Below, piece by piece: positions 15,874-23,751 of a stretch of DNA of 64,000 nt; within the stretch, counting starts at the first letter, position 1, and every line of letters begins with the position of its first letter. The DNA lies in NCBI RefSeq assembly GCF_007004735.1, contig NZ_SSNL01000006.1:248001-312000 (forward strand), written 5' to 3'. A model generated the notes under the pieces. The model was not told the DNA's origin, made no database searches, and saw only the letters and a list, made by a program, of their open reading frames with translations. A program made the translations under genes and the position numbers. The DNA comes from Salinigranum halophilum. GTDB lineage: Archaea > Halobacteriota > Halobacteria > Halobacteriales > Haloferacaceae.

Positions 15874-18800
15874 GTGAGGTTCTACGTGCCCGAGTGGGAT
15901 GATGCAGTCGACGCTCACTATGATTTCGAGCACGACGAGCTCTCTGAACTCGACCGTGACAATCGAGAACTCAACTACATCTGGGATATCTTCGGACCTG
16001 AAACGACGCCGATCGATGGGGTTCTGATCTCACGCGAACAGGTCGAAACCTCGGACCGGAAGTTTGCGCGACTCACATCTGATGGCGTCTACGAAGATGA
16101 CGTTCTCTCGGTCCCCGACTGGTTGCCGACAATCAGTGACTGCGGTGCATGGGGCTACAAATCGCTCCCCTTCCCGCCGTACGGGAACAAAGAGATGCTC
16201 GACTTTTACGACGAGCTGCAAGTGACGACAGGGGTGACAATCGATCACCTCGTGTTGGGATCGGGAAAGGACATGGGGCGGTTGTATCTCGATAAACGCG
16301 CCTTCGGTGACGGCTTCAAACAGTCTGATATCCCTGATTCGGTGACTGATGTGGTCGACGTTATGATTGATGAGTGGCCTGACGAGTGGCCACCGTATGT
16401 GGACAAGTATGAACCATCGATCCGGACTTCACGTGACGAGGACGTACCGCCGTTCACGCGAGAAGATTTTGAGGGGGATGTCGAGACGGTGCTATCGTGT
16501 CTCGATGACGATTCGCGGGCGGTCTATCGTGAGGACGACAAGCAGTTCCGATACGACCTGACCCTTCGGAACGCTCGCGAGATGTATGACCTGTATCAAA
16601 ACGGGCCCGACTCATCTCCAGAGAAAGACTATCGCTTCCGTCTCATGGTCGCAATCCAGGGATGGGATACCGAATCGTATCGGACTGCCGCGTCGGAGGT
16701 ACTCGACTTGGGGTACGATTATCTCGGGATCGGTGGCGTTGCTGGGAGCCCGATCCACGAAGTCCGAAAGATTGTGAAGGGAGTCGGAAAGACGATCAAG
16801 GAATTCGAACGCACTAGGACGACACGGGTTGACTCACACGTGTTCGGCTTCGCAAAAACCGAAGCTTTCGAAACGATCGGACGCTCGGGGATGACCAGTT
16901 TCGACAGTGCCAGCATGCTCCGCTCTGCGTGGACGGGTGGAGAAAATTACCGATTGGACACTGAGGAGCGGTATGATGCGATTCGTGTTCGGTATTCGTC
17001 ACCGGGAGATAATCTCTCTGAAGCGATCGAAAAGTCACTTCGCGGTCGAGAAACACTTGTTGCCCTTCGGGCGTATGCCGCAGAAGAGTCGATTAGCGAT
17101 GCACTACGGGATTGGGAACATACGGCTGAAAAGGTTCTTCCGGAAACTCGGCAGTTCCTTCGCAACCATCGACACGACACATGTTACGATGAATCGCGCC
17201 TTCGAGACGTCGAGACAGCACTCAGAGAACGGTTGACGCCCGCAAGAGAACTCCAAGCGAGTTTCAGTGACGACCTTCGTGGAAAACTCATCAAACTCCT
17301 CCGTGCGGATGACCCCGAAGATTCACTCCCGTTCGCGGAGTACGAAGAACTTCTCGATCAGGCGGAGTCGATATTCGAGTCGTTCCCACGGATGCAAGAC
17401 GAACTCGAGGGGATGGAGTCGGCCACACCGTTAGAGCAGGTCTGGACCGTCGTCAAAGACTACGCAGAATGGATTGGTGACGAAGACCTCCTCGAAGAGT
17501 ACTACGAAACCTTGGCTGCACGCCCGTGGGAGAAATGTGACTGCCGTATCTGTGGGGATACCGAAGATCCTACCCAGGGCCATGGAATCGAAGTGTGTAT
17601 CTTCCGCGGGAACGACCGAAACCGGCGACGGGGATTCCACAACACCAAACGGTTCTACGACCAGTTTGCCGAGGCGCTCCCGAAGATCCTAGTCGTCTCT
17701 CGTGGAACTGACGACATCAATCAGTACGAGAGGGTCCAAGAGTACCTCGCGGCCGAACAACCGGAGTTCTGGTCGCATATTCACGACCTGCCAGTCGCTG
17801 AGATCGGTGTAGTAGACAAAGAGGGCGTTCGAGAGTGGTGGACAGACACCGATACGTCCGGTACTCCGAATCCACCGATAGAAAGCCTCACAGAGCATGC
17901 CCAACGGTACCAGCACCTTTTCGTCCATACTCCCACCCAGCAGGGACTCAGTGACGAAACCCGAACCACTATCGAAGAGACTGGATGTGATGTGACGGAA
18001 CTTTCGGAGGCAACTGCACTCCGAGAAACTGTCCTCGAAGCCTGTGGTGACAACTACGCGGTCGGTCGTGACTTTCTCCCCCATCCGCCCGAAATCGAAA
18101 CAAAAGACGGACTTGATGTACTGGTCATCGATCAGTGTTCGGGATCGAAAAACGTCCCAGAGACAGCACCGGTTTTCGGCGCCGAAGAGACACTCAAACA
18201 CTCACGAAAAGAACTCCTCAACCGGGAGAACGTCCTTGGTATCGAAGCGCGCGACCTCTATGCGGGGCGTCAGCAAGAGTATATCACCAACGCAGTTCGG
18301 CAGTTGCGGAGAGCTCACGATGTCGACCGGTATTTCATCAGTGCAGGGTTCGGACTCGTCAAAGAAGACGAGAAACTTCCCCCGTATGAGGTGACGTTCA
18401 GTTCGATGAAGGTCTCTGAAATCAGAGACCGATCCGAGCGGTTGCACATCAAACAGGACGTCCAGCGATTGGTACACGAGTCGTCCTACGACGTCGTATT
18501 CTTCACTCTCGGAAAAGACTACTACACGAGCATCGATATCGACGAGATGGTTCAGCAGGTCCCAGCGAATCGGATCGGTGTCGTGTTCAATCGCGAACTT
18601 GTCGAAGAGCAGTTCGAAAATATCGTCTCTGTCCCTGCACGCACCGAAGACGCGAAGAACCACGGGACCATCGTTATTGGCCTCAAGGGGCGGTACATGG
18701 AACACTTTGCTCGTCGGGTCGACGCCGTGGACACCCTTACACCCGCACGAATCGAAGAGCTCTGTCGCCGAATCGACGAGGAGCCAACACAAACCGGGTT

Positions 18801-19401
18801 CGGGTCTGAAGACGAAGACCAAACGAACGGCAACGACGAGAGTACCTCATCAGAGACACTGACTGATGAGAGCACTACAATCGGCCCACAGGCGGTCTAC
18901 GATGCGTTGGTCGGCCTCTCAGAACTCTCTGCAGAGACGTATCGTGAACTCGAATTTGATGAACTAACTGAGCTCCTGGCTGCGTTCGGTATCGATTCGA
19001 GCACCGTCACCAACCTCGGTGATGACGCGTATCTGGTTCAACCCGAAGGACCACACGCCACGGACTTTGTCGTGCTGTGTGGAACAGCTGTATCGACAAC
19101 TGCAGCCGGAGAAGGGCCGGTCCGTGCTAAGGAGACACCCCTCCCTGTACTGGCAGAGAAGGCCAGCGACGACGAGAGATTTCGAGAACTCGAGAATCCG
19201 CTCTTCTTAGACGTCAACTCGAACCAAGTCGCGGTGTACAGCGATCGGTATCAGCAGGTAATCTATCTACATGACCGTACAGGAGACTGGGAGCCCGTCG
19301 CTGCGCAAGTCCCACTGTCGATCGAGGTGGCCACAGAGCTCTATGAGGTATTCAGTCCACTGGAATCTCGAGTCTCCCAGACGCAGTTAGAATCGTTCTA
19401 A
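15874..19401 (+). CDS. dpdA: DpdA-like DNA deazaguanine transglycosylase fused to a DUF6884/YaaA-like domain
   Basis: A 1175-residue protein. Residues 1-600 look like a TGT-fold transglycosylase of the DpdA group: the active-site segment DCGAWGYK (D89), FYDELQVTTGVTIDHLV (Asp near 124), YDYLGIGGVAGSP near 290, GFAKTEAFETIGRSGMTSFD near 330, and a Cys cluster CDCRICG near 555 followed by FRGNDRNRRRGFHN. DpdA enzymes exchange guanine for preQ0 in DNA. Residues 745-905 match the DUF6884/YaaA-like fold (VLVIDQCSGSKN, FISAGFGLVKEDEKLPPYE), related to DpdC, which acts on preQ0-DNA. The C-terminal 170 residues are unassigned. The 108-bp gap to the 91-residue gene and the divergent que operon supply context. 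GTG 15874 is the only plausible start. Confidence 0.85.
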   Translation: MRFYVPEWDDAVDAHYDFEHDELSELDRDNRELNYIWDIFGPETTPIDGVLISREQVETSDRKFARLTSDGVYEDDVLSVPDWLPTISDCGAWGYKSLPFPPYGNKEMLDFYDELQVTTGVTIDHLVLGSGKDMGRLYLDKRAFGDGFKQSDIPDSVTDVVDVMIDEWPDEWPPYVDKYEPSIRTSRDEDVPPFTREDFEGDVETVLSCLDDDSRAVYREDDKQFRYDLTLRNAREMYDLYQNGPDSSPEKDYRFRLMVAIQGWDTESYRTAASEVLDLGYDYLGIGGVAGSPIHEVRKIVKGVGKTIKEFERTRTTRVDSHVFGFAKTEAFETIGRSGMTSFDSASMLRSAWTGGENYRLDTEERYDAIRVRYSSPGDNLSEAIEKSLRGRETLVALRAYAAEESISDALRDWEHTAEKVLPETRQFLRNHRHDTCYDESRLRDVETALRERLTPARELQASFSDDLRGKLIKLLRADDPEDSLPFAEYEELLDQAESIFESFPRMQDELEGMESATPLEQVWTVVKDYAEWIGDEDLLEEYYETLAARPWEKCDCRICGDTEDPTQGHGIEVCIFRGNDRNRRRGFHNTKRFYDQFAEALPKILVVSRGTDDINQYERVQEYLAAEQPEFWSHIHDLPVAEIGVVDKEGVREWWTDTDTSGTPNPPIESLTEHAQRYQHLFVHTPTQQGLSDETRTTIEETGCDVTELSEATALRETVLEACGDNYAVGRDFLPHPPEIETKDGLDVLVIDQCSGSKNVPETAPVFGAEETLKHSRKELLNRENVLGIEARDLYAGRQQEYITNAVRQLRRAHDVDRYFISAGFGLVKEDEKLPPYEVTFSSMKVSEIRDRSERLHIKQDVQRLVHESSYDVVFFTLGKDYYTSIDIDEMVQQVPANRIGVVFNRELVEEQFENIVSVPARTEDAKNHGTIVIGLKGRYMEHFARRVDAVDTLTPARIEELCRRIDEEPTQTGFGSEDEDQTNGNDESTSSETLTDESTTIGPQAVYDALVGLSELSAETYRELEFDELTELLAAFGIDSSTVTNLGDDAYLVQPEGPHATDFVVLCGTAVSTTAAGEGPVRAKETPLPVLAEKASDDERFRELENPLFLDVNSNQVAVYSDRYQQVIYLHDRTGDWEPVAAQVPLSIEVATELYEVFSPLESRVSQTQLESF

Positions 19402-19522
19402 TTCAGCGCCCCGACCTGTTCTGAGCGTCATCCTAGATAAAGCATGGTATAGCCTAGCAGACGTGTCAATACATATCAAATAGTTATTAATACTCCCCGA
19501 GCCTGTTGAAGCTCGTCGTTCG
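19402..19522 (+). promoter_or_regulatory. Intergenic region with a possible internal promoter
   Basis: An AT-rich stretch with GTTATTAATA at about 19483-19492 lies roughly 35 nt before the TGT-like ATG. The following operon may therefore be transcribed separately from dpdA. Confidence 0.4.
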
Positions 19523-20557
19523 ATGCTCTATCGCCAACGGACCCTCGAGACGCCACACGGTGACCTGGAGACACCCGTACTGTTTCCAGTCAGCAACGTG
19601 GGAAAGCGATCCTCAGATAACACACCTGCTTACGCTGATCAGATACCCGATCTGCGGACAGCGATGGTCAACGCCCGAGCGATTCGTCAACGCGAACCGC
19701 AGTGGGAACGGTTACTGGACGGGTCTTCCCTCCGCCAAGAAATGGGGGTCCCAGACGACACCATCGTGTTTGCAGATAGCGGTGGGTTCGACTTCCACAC
19801 CGAAACGCTCGATACGACGCCAGAGAAAACATTAGAAACGCAAATTCGAATCGATGCAGACGTGTTCGGAACCGTCGACCTCCCCCTCTCGCGGGAAGAT
19901 CGACAGGCCAAAAATCAACGACGCATCAATGAGAGTATCCAGTACGCGTTGGCCGCGAGTGACGCGCACGAGGGTGATTCACTCTTGTTCGCAAGCGTTC
20001 ACGGTCACGACCCAGAGACGGTCCGTAATTCGATTCGCTATCTCGACCGACACGGTGATTTCGATGGGTTCGCACTCGGGAGTCTCGTCCCGATTCGGAC
20101 CGATTACCGAAAAACGACGAAACTGATTCTCGCCGCTCGATTGGCGACGGACAAACCGCTCCACGTCTATGGGTTGGGTGGATTGGTGTATCAACCGCTC
20201 CTCTTATATCTAGGAGTCGACACATTCGACTCGTCGTCGTTCATTCGGAGTGCGGGAAATCGGAACTACTTGATTCCAGGGTTCGGGGGTCGGGAGATGC
20301 ACCGGATAGAGGGGTTGGAGTACTTGCCCTGTCCATGTCCGGTGTGTGGGCCGCGCACTACTGAAGCGGTTCGCGCCGACCGCAACCTCCTCGTCCAGCA
20401 CAACCTCTGGGCACTCACCATCGAACTCAGGCGGTTTCGATATATGATCGCCGCCGGTGAGGATATCGAGTCATATCTCGAATTAAGATTTCAGGGGAAC
20501 GATGTGACCCACCGTGCGTATCGAATGGCCAAACAACAAGTCCGGAGGCTTGCGTGA
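19523..20557 (+). CDS. TGT-family transglycosylase, second copy in the island
   Basis: A 344-residue TGT-fold protein closer to tRNA-guanine transglycosylases than its giant neighbour. Active-site segment FADSGGF (Asp near residue 85), FALGSLVPIR, HVYGLGG, DTFDSSSF, and a zinc site CPCPVC near residue 270 with a downstream His (QHNLW) are all present. It lacks the PUA-type C-terminal domains of archaeal ArcTGT, so tRNA is not a secure substrate. In this context it may be a second DNA transglycosylase or a partner subunit of the DpdA-like protein. It overlaps the next gene by 4 nt (GTGA). Confidence 0.85.
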   Translation: MLYRQRTLETPHGDLETPVLFPVSNVGKRSSDNTPAYADQIPDLRTAMVNARAIRQREPQWERLLDGSSLRQEMGVPDDTIVFADSGGFDFHTETLDTTPEKTLETQIRIDADVFGTVDLPLSREDRQAKNQRRINESIQYALAASDAHEGDSLLFASVHGHDPETVRNSIRYLDRHGDFDGFALGSLVPIRTDYRKTTKLILAARLATDKPLHVYGLGGLVYQPLLLYLGVDTFDSSSFIRSAGNRNYLIPGFGGREMHRIEGLEYLPCPCPVCGPRTTEAVRADRNLLVQHNLWALTIELRRFRYMIAAGEDIESYLELRFQGNDVTHRAYRMAKQQVRRLA

Positions 20558-21450
20558 GCGAACGGCCCACCGTTCGACCGGTCACTCTTGGTCGCCTCGT
20601 CGAACTTACCCACGCATGTGAGCACGATCCGCAGACAACCGACGATATTGAGACTCGACTCGACGTCTCTCGACGAAGAGCACGCGAGACGCTTCTCGAA
20701 GCGATCCGACTCGACTTGGTCGATGAACTCGAAGATGGTGACGTCCTTCGGTACACGACGACCGACATCGGCCTTGAGTTCCTCAACGCAATTCGAGAAG
20801 AAGCGTGGGACGGTGTCAGCAGTCTGCTTGAAGCCCACAGTCCCCACTACCACGCCTTCCTCGAAGTGCTACGCGATATCGGCCCGGCGGAACTCGAACT
20901 CGTGTTAGCCGAACTAACGCACCGTGAATCGGCATCGAACCGAACGTACAACCAGACGAGCATCGAAATCCTGAGTGACTGGGGAGAGCGACTGCAAGCA
21001 GTTCAGCGGAACGCTTTCACCGGAAGCTACTACGTCATCAACGACTGGTCTGCGCCGACTGCGTTCGCGGATGAACTCCTCAGCGTCTACGACGACCTCG
21101 AACAGACCGCTGGCGTCAATCTCCGACAGCGATATCTATCGATCCCAAAACTCCGAGAACACTTCTGTGAGCGGACGGGTTGCTCGCGGGAGTCGTTCGA
21201 CAAGTCCCTTATAGAGTTGGTCAGCCAGAATATCGGCTCACTTGAGCTGTCGGGAGCCCCTATCGATACGGGAGCAAAGGACGCACTCCTCGGAATCAAA
21301 TCAATTGCACTGAGCGACAGTGACGGGTTGGTTTCGACGACGCAGTCAACAGCACAGATTATGACCGGTGTCGAACAGTACGGAAAACAGTTCTACTACC
21401 TCGCGGTGCACGAGCGAGACATCACCTACACCCCCAACCACAACCCATGA
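20554..21450 (+). CDS. Winged-helix protein of the modification/restriction operon (DpdG-like position)
   Basis: A 298-residue protein with an N-terminal winged helix (about residues 10-75, QTTDDIETRLDVSRRRARETL LEAIRLDLVDE, then an YTTTDIGLEFL wing). A mostly helical C-terminal region of unknown fold follows. It starts with GTG at 20554, overlapping the TGT stop, and its own stop overlaps the ATPase start. The order winged helix then ATPase recurs in the second operon (49277-53040), which suggests a DNA-sensing adaptor for the ATPase. Confidence 0.75.
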   Translation: MSERPTVRPVTLGRLVELTHACEHDPQTTDDIETRLDVSRRRARETLLEAIRLDLVDELEDGDVLRYTTTDIGLEFLNAIREEAWDGVSSLLEAHSPHYHAFLEVLRDIGPAELELVLAELTHRESASNRTYNQTSIEILSDWGERLQAVQRNAFTGSYYVINDWSAPTAFADELLSVYDDLEQTAGVNLRQRYLSIPKLREHFCERTGCSRESFDKSLIELVSQNIGSLELSGAPIDTGAKDALLGIKSIALSDSDGLVSTTQSTAQIMTGVEQYGKQFYYLAVHERDITYTPNHNP

Positions 21451-22613
21451 GTAATACCCAGTTCACCATCACCGACCAGCAGCGAGACTACTCCCAGTTC
21501 GGTCTCTCGGAAAATCCGTTCCCGTACAGCCCAGTCCCGGATGATGATCCAGCCGTCTACTGCGGGCAAGAACATGCGACCAGAGAGATCAGCGAGACCG
21601 TCTCGACGGTCCTCAGTACAGGAAAATCGAAGCACCTCGTCATCACCGCGAAGTATGGGAATGGAAAGTCACATACCCTCAAATACACGCGGTCACTCAT
21701 CCGTGACCGATCGGATGTGATTGTTGGGTACGTTGCACAACCGGGTGAGGGGTTTCACGACATCTACCAGGAGTTCATTTACGACCTCGGCTTCGACCGG
21801 ATTCAGCGGTTGGCCTACGAGTATCTCGCGGTCTTGTCCTGTGAGGTGACAGAGTTCGAACCGACCGGCCCGGACGAGATGCAACGGCTCATTGATGACG
21901 GCGAGATACTGCTGTCGGAGTTAATCCCCGAAGCGATTCGTCGACTGAACGAAATTACGGCGTTCGCCGACTTTGCTCGCGCGATGCTTCACATGGTGTA
22001 TGAGGATACAAACCTCTACGCATGGCAGTGGCTCACCGCTGATGGCATTCGGTACGAACAGCGAAAACAGATGGAGATACACAGCGCACTCGACGATGAC
22101 ACGTCGAGTGTTCGAGCCTTTACTGCGCTGAAGAACTTGGTGGTCGAACTCGGATACACCGGTATTTTCCTCTTCATCGACGAGTTTGAGAGCATCTCTC
22201 GTCTGAGTCCGAAAGACAAGCAAACGACGCTCAATAGCATCCGTCATCTGATGGATCAGAACAGCCATGGCCTGTGTGTTCTCTTCGGGTGTGCCCCAGA
22301 GGTCTGGCAGGACGTCATGAGTGAATATCACGCCTTCTCTGAACGCATCGGCAAAGAGGTCGCGTTGAAACCACTCTCCGATGAGAACCTCAGATACCTG
22401 GTCCGGAGTTATCTCGAACTCGCCCGTGAGAGTGGTGAGGAAACGCTCGCCCCCTTTGGAGAAGACGGGCTGAACGTTGTGTTACAATACTCACAAGGGA
22501 ACATCAGACAGGCACTGTCTATCTGCAGTCAGACACTGGATCAAGCGGTCGAACAGGACCTCGACGTGATTGATGCGGCGTTTGTCGAAGCACAGATATC
22601 GAATCGGAGCTAA
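21447..22613 (+). CDS. AAA+ ATPase, Orc/BrxD-like
   Basis: A 388-residue P-loop ATPase. The N-terminus (FGLSENPFPYSPVPDD) is typical of AAA+ proteins of the ExeA/Orc/BrxD type. Walker A is AKYGNGKSHT near residue 68, Walker B is FLFIDEFES near residue 241, and a sensor-like segment CVLFGCAPEVWQD follows. A C-terminal helical lid includes YSQGNIRQAL. BrxD proteins act in BREX phage defence, but no other BREX gene is here. The likely role is an ATP-driven motor or switch for the helicase and nuclease downstream (inference). Confidence 0.8.
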   Translation: MSNTQFTITDQQRDYSQFGLSENPFPYSPVPDDDPAVYCGQEHATREISETVSTVLSTGKSKHLVITAKYGNGKSHTLKYTRSLIRDRSDVIVGYVAQPGEGFHDIYQEFIYDLGFDRIQRLAYEYLAVLSCEVTEFEPTGPDEMQRLIDDGEILLSELIPEAIRRLNEITAFADFARAMLHMVYEDTNLYAWQWLTADGIRYEQRKQMEIHSALDDDTSSVRAFTALKNLVVELGYTGIFLFIDEFESISRLSPKDKQTTLNSIRHLMDQNSHGLCVLFGCAPEVWQDVMSEYHAFSERIGKEVALKPLSDENLRYLVRSYLELARESGEETLAPFGEDGLNVVLQYSQGNIRQALSICSQTLDQAVEQDLDVIDAAFVEAQISNRS

Positions 22614-22643
22614 TATCCCTGTTGGACCCCCGGGGTGACCAGT

Positions 22644-22653
22644 TTTATATATC
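22644..22653 (+). promoter_or_regulatory. TATA-like box inside the operon
   Basis: TTTATATATC is centred about 26 nt upstream of the TTG at 22675. The 61-bp gap here is the only break in an otherwise overlapping gene series downstream of 19523. Confidence 0.55.
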
Positions 22654-22674
22654 AAGGCAGGGAGTTGCGAGACG

Positions 22675-23751
22675 TTGAGACAGACTGTCTTACTCCCCGA
22701 TGGCGGCGGTACGCAATCCTTCGAGTCGCTGCTACGAGACTGCAAGGAAACACTGCGGAGCGCACGAAACACGCAGTCACAACTTGCTGATTTCGAGACA
22801 CCGCCTTCCAGGCTGTTGGACGCACTTTCTGAGTGTGAGCACGAGTATAAAGAACTCGACGGAGAGATAAATATCGGAGAAACCGAACGGCAGACTGTGG
22901 GGCAGGTGGCGACGCGCCTCGAACTGATCGAAGCGGTTTTTACAGCATACCTCTCGTATCACGAATCTCTCGTCGCCCATGATGCCGAACTCTATCAGAC
23001 ATGGCGAACTGGCCTTGACGAGTTGGCGGCGTCGACGACGCGTCTCAGTGCAATCGACGGCGTCGAAAGGCAGTGGACGGCCGTCGAGAAACTCGCATCG
23101 AAGGGGCGATTCGCCCAACTCGCAACGAATGACCGATTCAATCTGTCGTTGCTCGATAGCGCCCTCCGCGAAGCCGACAGCGCATATCGAACCACAGTCG
23201 AGACCGATCCCTACAGGGAGTACTGCCGGACGATCGGGACCGAGCACCGACGTGCCTGTATCGAGCTACTCAATGAACTCACGGAAGACAATCCGGCGAA
23301 AGTAGAGTTCGGGTCGACGCTCTCGACGTGTGCTGATCTGCTCGACGCAACAGCGGTCGAAAAGACACGAGAGGGGATGGAGGGCCTCGCGATGACACGC
23401 TACAGCATCAACCGAGCTGTGGCACGCCAAGAGACAGCACAAACCCTGGTGACAGAACTGGAGTCGACGCTTGCAGGCGAGAAACGAGCCGAAGTCGACA
23501 CTGAGGCGTTGTCGGAGCGTGCCGCATGCGGCGACATGGATGCCGTTCAAGCGGCCGTCGTCGACGTCGTTGGGGCGGCAGTCACGAGACCACCAGAAGA
23601 CCAACTCCGACGACAACTCTCCGCAGCAGATGGCAGTCTCCTCGCCGTGATGAACGAGTACGGACAGTCACTCGCGGACATACAGCCGCTTCTCCAGACG
23701 ATGCTTGAACGAAACGAAATCAGTGACATAACGGTACAGTTCGATGAGTGA
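22675..23751 (+). CDS. Alpha-helical protein of unknown function, operon partner of the helicase
   Basis: A 358-residue protein predicted mostly helical, with heptad-like stretches (ESLLRDCKETLRSARNTQSQ, LLDALSECEHEYKELDGEI). No motif was recognised. The start is TTG at 22675, chosen because the TATA-like box 26 nt upstream predicts a transcript beginning at or near this codon. The first internal ATG is far downstream. It overlaps the helicase gene by 8 nt. The coiled-coil-like protein between ATPase and helicase has its counterpart in the second operon (53037-53813). Confidence 0.7.
   Translation: MRQTVLLPDGGGTQSFESLLRDCKETLRSARNTQSQLADFETPPSRLLDALSECEHEYKELDGEINIGETERQTVGQVATRLELIEAVFTAYLSYHESLVAHDAELYQTWRTGLDELAASTTRLSAIDGVERQWTAVEKLASKGRFAQLATNDRFNLSLLDSALREADSAYRTTVETDPYREYCRTIGTEHRRACIELLNELTEDNPAKVEFGSTLSTCADLLDATAVEKTREGMEGLAMTRYSINRAVARQETAQTLVTELESTLAGEKRAEVDTEALSERAACGDMDAVQAAVVDVVGAAVTRPPEDQLRRQLSAADGSLLAVMNEYGQSLADIQPLLQTMLERNEISDITVQFDE

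Noticed and set aside
21447-22613. A BREX system on the strength of the BrxD-like ATPase
   Set aside because: No pglX, pglZ, brxL or brxA/B gene occurs in the window, and ATPases of this type are found in many contexts.
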